From the NCBI GenBank assembly GCA_041623535.1, contig JBFJWR010000151.1:1-6977 (forward strand): DNA of 6,977 nucleotides. Direction: 5' to 3'. The translations under genes and the position numbers were made by a program. Position 1 is the first letter of the stretch. The number at the start of each line of letters is the position of its first letter. Origin of the DNA: JBFJWR01 sp041623535. GTDB lineage: Bacteria > Pseudomonadota > Gammaproteobacteria > Pseudomonadales > JBFGWM01. The notes beneath the pieces are model-generated. The model saw only the letters and a list, made by a program, of their open reading frames with translations, was not told the origin of the DNA and did no database searches. Positions 6,470-6,977 of this stretch are shown here, piece by piece.

Positions 6470-6977
6470 TCAGTCTGGCAGTCGGGTTTCGCCGGCCATC
6501 TGTTGCGCCACGGTTTCGCGCGCCCGAGCCAGGTAAGCGACGCGGCCGTCAACCAGCACCTCGGCGGCGCGATCCCGGGCGTTGTAATTGGAACTCATGG
6601 CAAAGCTGTACGCGCCCGATGAGCGTACGGCCAGCAGGTCGCCTGCCTGCACGGCGAGTTCCCGCTCGCGACCGAGGAAATCTGCGGTTTCGCAGACCGG
6701 CCCGACGATATCCACGGTCTCGGTGGGAATGTCGTCACGCACGCTGACCGGTACGATTTCCTGCCAGGCGCTGTAGAGCGCGGGTCGCAGCAGGTCGTTC
6801 ATGCCGGCATCGACGATGACGAAATTTTTCTCACTGGTTTTTTTCAGGTACTCGACCCGGGTGACCAGGATGCCGGCGTTGGCAACAATGGAGCGCCCCG
6901 GCTCGAAGATCAGCTCGATTTTCCGATCGCCGAGTTTCTTCAGCAGGGCCTGCACGTAGTCTTCGGGCTCGGGTGGC
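6470..6977 (-). CDS. lysA: Diaminopimelate decarboxylase LysA, C-terminal part
   Basis: LysA is a PLP enzyme that decarboxylates meso-diaminopimelate to L-lysine, the last step of the pathway, in the cytoplasm. The visible 168 codons are the C-terminal 40% of a protein usually about 415-420 aa; the PLP-binding lysine lies beyond the right edge. Diagnostic pieces, numbered within the fragment, are EPGRSIVANAG at 25-35, DAGMNDLLRPALY at 56-68, GPVCETADFLG at 92-102 with the active-site Cys95 that reaches into the partner subunit, and GAYSFAMSSNYN at 121-132 with Tyr123. The C-terminus ends normally at the TGA complementary to 6470-6472. No frameshift is seen. In many gammaproteobacteria dapF follows lysA; here the unknown 327-aa gene does. 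Confidence 0.96.
   Translation of the reverse strand, partial: PPEPEDYVQALLKKLGDRKIELIFEPGRSIVANAGILVTRVEYLKKTSEKNFVIVDAGMNDLLRPALYSAWQEIVPVSVRDDIPTETVDIVGPVCETADFLGRERELAVQAGDLLAVRSSGAYSFAMSSNYNARDRAAEVLVDGRVAYLARARETVAQQMAGETRLPD

Overview
The window is GC-rich chromosomal DNA with densely packed genes. It most likely comes from a gammaproteobacterium, perhaps an environmental or Chromatiales-like lineage. The reasons are a long PlsB-type glycerol-3-phosphate acyltransferase (820 aa, a form typical of Gammaproteobacteria), a proteobacterial-type LysA and a PhaC-family protein of class III length. This placement is inference from gene content. I see no rRNA, tRNA, CRISPR array, insertion sequence, integrase or phage gene, and no abrupt change in base composition.

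Layout. Positions 1-139 (minus) hold the first 46 codons of a gene for a membrane-anchored or exported protein that runs off the left edge. Positions 140-418 are a divergent intergenic region with a possible promoter for that gene. Three genes then follow on the plus strand: plsB (419-2881), an alpha/beta hydrolase of unknown substrate (about 3003-4160) and a PhaC-like polyhydroxyalkanoate synthase homologue (4224-5405). Facing them on the minus strand are a mostly helical protein of unknown function (5427-6410) and, upstream of it, the C-terminal 168 codons of lysA (6470-6977, cut by the right edge). The two convoys converge with only 21 bp between stop codons and no recognisable intrinsic terminator.

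How the genes may work together. PlsB makes lysophosphatidic acid from glycerol-3-phosphate and an acyl donor. The PhaC-like protein belongs to a family that polymerises hydroxyacyl-CoA thioesters, and the hydrolase between them has a complete Ser-Asp-His triad. The plus-strand group therefore looks like an acyl or lipid metabolism cluster, but its genes are 63-121 bp apart and co-transcription is not proven. The PhaC-like protein keeps the Cys-Asp-His triad with class III spacing, lacks the His that normally follows the catalytic Asp, and has no PhaE/PhaR partner in view, so its substrate is uncertain. LysA is the last step of lysine synthesis, and the unknown gene lies just downstream of it on the same strand.

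No obviously new multi-gene system is visible. The two points most worth following are the plsB / hydrolase / divergent-PhaC arrangement and the unrecognised 327-aa protein behind lysA.
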